From: a bacterium
GTDB lineage: Bacteria; Hydrothermota; UBA3073; JACQXS01; JAGMCI01
Direction: 5' to 3'
Assembly (NCBI GenBank): GCA_030018315.1
Contig: JASEGA010000002.1
Span: forward strand, 79,056 to 143,055
Length of the DNA: 64,000 nucleotides
Part shown: one piece after another, positions 62,056 to 64,000 of the stretch
How positions within the stretch are numbered: the first letter of the stretch is position 1
How the letters are laid out: every line of letters starts with the position of its first letter
Program-made: the position numbers and the translations under genes
Notes under the pieces: model-generated
The model's database searches: none
Seen by the model: only the letters and a program-made list of their open reading frames with translations
What the model was told of the DNA's origin: nothing

Positions 62056-63371
62056 AGTATATATCTTGTGAGGTCTTTGTCTTTTACTATATCCTTGAGC
62101 TTATCCTTTACGTACTTTCCAGTAATTTTCATTTCTTTTTCACGTAAGGCTGGTAATTGAAACAGGAAGTCCTCAAGAAGAGTTGACATTACTGTATGCA
62201 ATCTCCTTGCCCCTATATTTTCCATAGTCTCGTTTATTTGGTTCGCATAATAGGCTATTTCAGATATAGCATCTTCAGTAAACTCAAGTTTTGCACCTTC
62301 TGTAGCAAATAATGCAATATATTGTTTAGTAAGAGCATTTTCGGGTTCTACCAAGATTCGCTTGAAATCATCTTGAGTTAAACTAAGTAGTTCTACTCTT
62401 ATTGGGAACCTCCCTTGTAGTTCTGGTATAAGATCAGACGGTTTTGACATTGTAAACGCTCCTGCAGCGATAAAGAGTATATGCTCTGTACTCACCATCC
62501 CATATTTTGTCATTACAGAAGAGCCTTCAATAATTGGAAGTAAATCACGCTGCACTCCTGTCCTTGAAACATCTGGTCCAAATCTCTCGCCACTACTTGC
62601 AATTTTATCAATCTCGTCTACAAATATTATACCAGAATCTTCCATACGCTGCTTTGCTTCACGAACTACTTCGTCCATGTCAATAAGTTTCTGTGCTTCC
62701 TGTTGTGTCAAAATTCGCTTCGCCTCTTCAACTGATACCTTTTTTGTTTTACGCTGCTTTGGAAGCATTGAGCCAATCATCTCATGCAGGTCTATATTGA
62801 GCTCCTCCATACCCATAGGGGAAAGGATTTCCATAAAAGGTAGCATCTGGACATCAATTGTTATATCAACCTGTCTTTTAGATAACTCACCTTTGCGAAG
62901 CATCTTACGAAGTTTCTCCCGTGTCTCAGCTGAGTTAGAATCCCCCTTTGTCCTTGGTAATAAAAGGTCAAGAACTCTCTCTTCGCCAAGAATCTCTGCC
63001 TTATTTTTGATGGATTTAAACCGTTCTGCACGTACCATATTGACAGATATATTCATAAGGTCTCTAACCATAGACTCGACATCTCTCCCTACATATCCTA
63101 CTTCGGTAAATTTTGATGCCTCCACTTTTATAAATGGCGCTCCTACTAACCCTGCAAGTCGTCGTGCAATTTCTGTCTTTCCTACCCCAGTCGGTCCTAT
63201 AAGAATTATATTATTTGGCATTATTTCTTCCCTAATTTTCGTTTTAACTTTTTGTCTTCTCCATCTATTTCTAAGAGCAATAGCTACAGAGCGCTTGGCT
63301 TCATTTTGTCCAATTATATATTTATCAAGCTCTTTTACTATTCGAGACGGTGTTAAATCGCTTTCTTTCAT
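62052..63371 (-). CDS. hslU: ATP-dependent protease ATPase subunit HslU
   Basis: AAA+ unfoldase feeding the HslV peptidase. From ATG 63371 (439 residues): [20 protein letters not shown] at the start, Walker [21 protein letters not shown] near 55-74, [19 protein letters not shown] near 88 (pore-loop GYVG), the I-domain about 110-235, Walker [14 protein letters not shown] near 245 and the C-terminal tail KDLTRYIL that docks into HslV. A start 39 nt upstream is in frame but lies within hslV; ATG 63371 overlaps the hslV stop by 4 nt, the usual coupling. Confidence 0.96.
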   Translation of the reverse strand: MKESDLTPSRIVKELDKYIIGQNEAKRSVAIALRNRWRRQKVKTKIREEIMPNNIILIGPTGVGKTEIARRLAGLVGAPFIKVEASKFTEVGYVGRDVESMVRDLMNISVNMVRAERFKSIKNKAEILGEERVLDLLLPRTKGDSNSAETREKLRKMLRKGELSKRQVDITIDVQMLPFMEILSPMGMEELNIDLHEMIGSMLPKQRKTKKVSVEEAKRILTQQEAQKLIDMDEVVREAKQRMEDSGIIFVDEIDKIASSGERFGPDVSRTGVQRDLLPIIEGSSVMTKYGMVSTEHILFIAAGAFTMSKPSDLIPELQGRFPIRVELLSLTQDDFKRILVEPENALTKQYIALFATEGAKLEFTEDAISEIAYYANQINETMENIGARRLHTVMSTLLEDFLFQLPALREKEMKITGKYVKDKLKDIVKDKDLTRYIL

Positions 63372-63892
63372 AGCACTTCTATTGATATACGGTCGTTTGT
63401 GAAAACACATATTGAAGCAGCTGTCTTTATTGACTCTTCTACAACTTCACGAGCCGATAGATTTGAATACTTAATTAAAGCCCTTGCACAAGCGAGTGCA
63501 TATGCACCACCTGAGCCAAGTGCAATTATTCCATCGTCAGGTTCAATAATGTCACCACTTCCTGATATTACATATGCATGCTCACGGTCAAGAATACCAA
63601 GCAAAGCCTCAAGCCTTCTAAGTACTTTATCTGTCCGCCAGTCTTTTGCAAGTTCTATCACAGCTCTTTCAAGGTTTCCGTGAAGTGCTTCAAGTTTTAA
63701 CTCAAACCTCTCAAATAAAGTGAGCGCATCTGCAACTCCACCAGAGAAGCCGACAAGGACTTTACCTTTATAGAGTTTCCTTATTTTGCGGGCTCCTTCT
63801 TTCATTATAGTATTTTCAAAAGTAACCTGTCCATCCCCACCTATTGCAGCCTCACCTTTGTGTCTAACTCCTAATATAGTAGTAGCCTTCAT
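63368..63892 (-). CDS. hslV: ATP-dependent protease peptidase subunit HslV
   Basis: Proteasome-beta-like threonine peptidase. The 174-residue protein begins [20 protein letters not shown]; the catalytic threonine is in the TTI motif, so a short MKA propeptide must be removed, as in some other HslV proteins. [40 protein letters not shown] and [16 protein letters not shown] follow the family closely. It is the first gene of the operon and its ATG is only 8 nt from a TATATT box. Confidence 0.96.
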   Translation of the reverse strand: MKATTILGVRHKGEAAIGGDGQVTFENTIMKEGARKIRKLYKGKVLVGFSGGVADALTLFERFELKLEALHGNLERAVIELAKDWRTDKVLRRLEALLGILDREHAYVISGSGDIIEPDDGIIALGSGGAYALACARALIKYSNLSAREVVEESIKTAASICVFTNDRISIEVL

Positions 63893-63900
63893 TATTTTAT

Positions 63901-63929
63901 AATATACATCTAATTTATTAGCTTGTCAA
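63901..63929 (-). promoter_or_regulatory. Leaderless promoter of the hslV-argF operon
   Basis: Minus strand TTGACA (63929-63924), 17-nt spacer, TATATT (63906-63901), 8 nt to ATG 63892. Confidence 0.75.
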
Positions 63930-63952
63930 GATTTAATTTTACCACCTGTTAC

Positions 63953-64000
63953 TTTTCAGCAAAAATGTCCTCTTTTATTTTTCAGGTAAAATGTCCTCTA
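63953..64000. repeat. Tandem TTTTCAG...AAAATGTCCTCT units at the window edge, possible IS end
   Basis: Two units of 26-bp period, TTTTCAGCAAAAATGTCCTC (63953) and TTTTCAGGTAAAATGTCCTC (63979). Repeats of this kind, with several short internal binding sites, are found at the ends of IS21/IS481-type insertion sequences (recollection, not searched). The element itself would lie beyond position 64000. Confidence 0.4.

Noticed and set aside
63368..63410. hslU start 39 nt further upstream inside hslV
   Set aside because: ATG 63371 gives the usual family N-terminus and the ATGA overlap; the upstream codons encode [12 protein letters not shown], which is only the hslV end read in another frame.

Overview
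The window is bacterial DNA of low G+C content with densely packed genes. Several traits suggest an uncultured FCB-type bacterium, with candidate phylum WOR-3/Stahlbacteria or a relative as my best guess (inference only). These traits are: secreted proteins ending in a type IX secretion (Por) C-terminal sorting domain with the PNPF and SGRLV...GxYxxxW...GIYFxK pattern; gingipain-like clan CD proteases; an archaeal-type geranylgeranylglyceryl phosphate synthase; a split glycine decarboxylase; and a four-cysteine L31. No sorting-machinery gene, tRNA gene, CRISPR array or 16S/23S rRNA was seen.

Layout. 1-2240: rmlA (cut by the window edge), a HEPN/MNT toxin-antitoxin pair, the GGGP synthase and a solitary 5S rRNA gene with its own promoter. 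2398-6527: DUF1015, a decayed nucleotidyltransferase, two unknown small genes and a frameshifted beta-helix exoprotein. 6626-10511: serA and a class V aminotransferase (serine synthesis), nitroreductase, gcvT. 10512-19291: first exoprotein region (clan CD protease, rimI, NHL protein, ptsN, PII-like, putative barrel, repeat protein, decayed beta-helix cassette). 19300-33824: housekeeping block (lon, FAD oxidoreductase, M16 pair, moxR, PHP, rluD, rph, exonuclease, gcvH, gcvPA, nadB). 33833-37591: gingipain-like protease. 37667-43592: guaB, a broken MFS gene, tsaE-tsaB-nfeD-slipin. 43593-56271: second exoprotein region full of repeats, ending in a 2667-residue lipase/beta-helix protein. 56313-63892: ptb, hup, then a long minus-strand operon hslV-hslU-vanZ-NYN-aspS-def-rpmE-argF.

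Two patterns stand out. First, many promoters place the -10 box only 6-12 nt before the start codon and no Shine-Dalgarno is present, so leaderless transcription looks common; three divergent gene pairs have this arrangement on both sides. Genes inside operons, and a few with long leaders, do have Shine-Dalgarno sites. Second, the exoprotein regions are mosaics. A 144-bp dispersed repeat (four copies), three short beta-helix gene fragments ending at the same point, a decayed cassette closely matching the giant protein's C-terminal part, and A/T-rich spacer repeats read in frame at domain boundaries together suggest active reshuffling of secreted-protein genes.

Broken genes (HEPN, nucleotidyltransferase, beta-helix, MFS, TolB-like, beta-helix cassette) are all accessory, while the long housekeeping genes are intact. 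That favours real decay over sequencing error, but several of the indels lie in homopolymers and raw reads would have to decide. Everything here was read by eye; no database search was possible.
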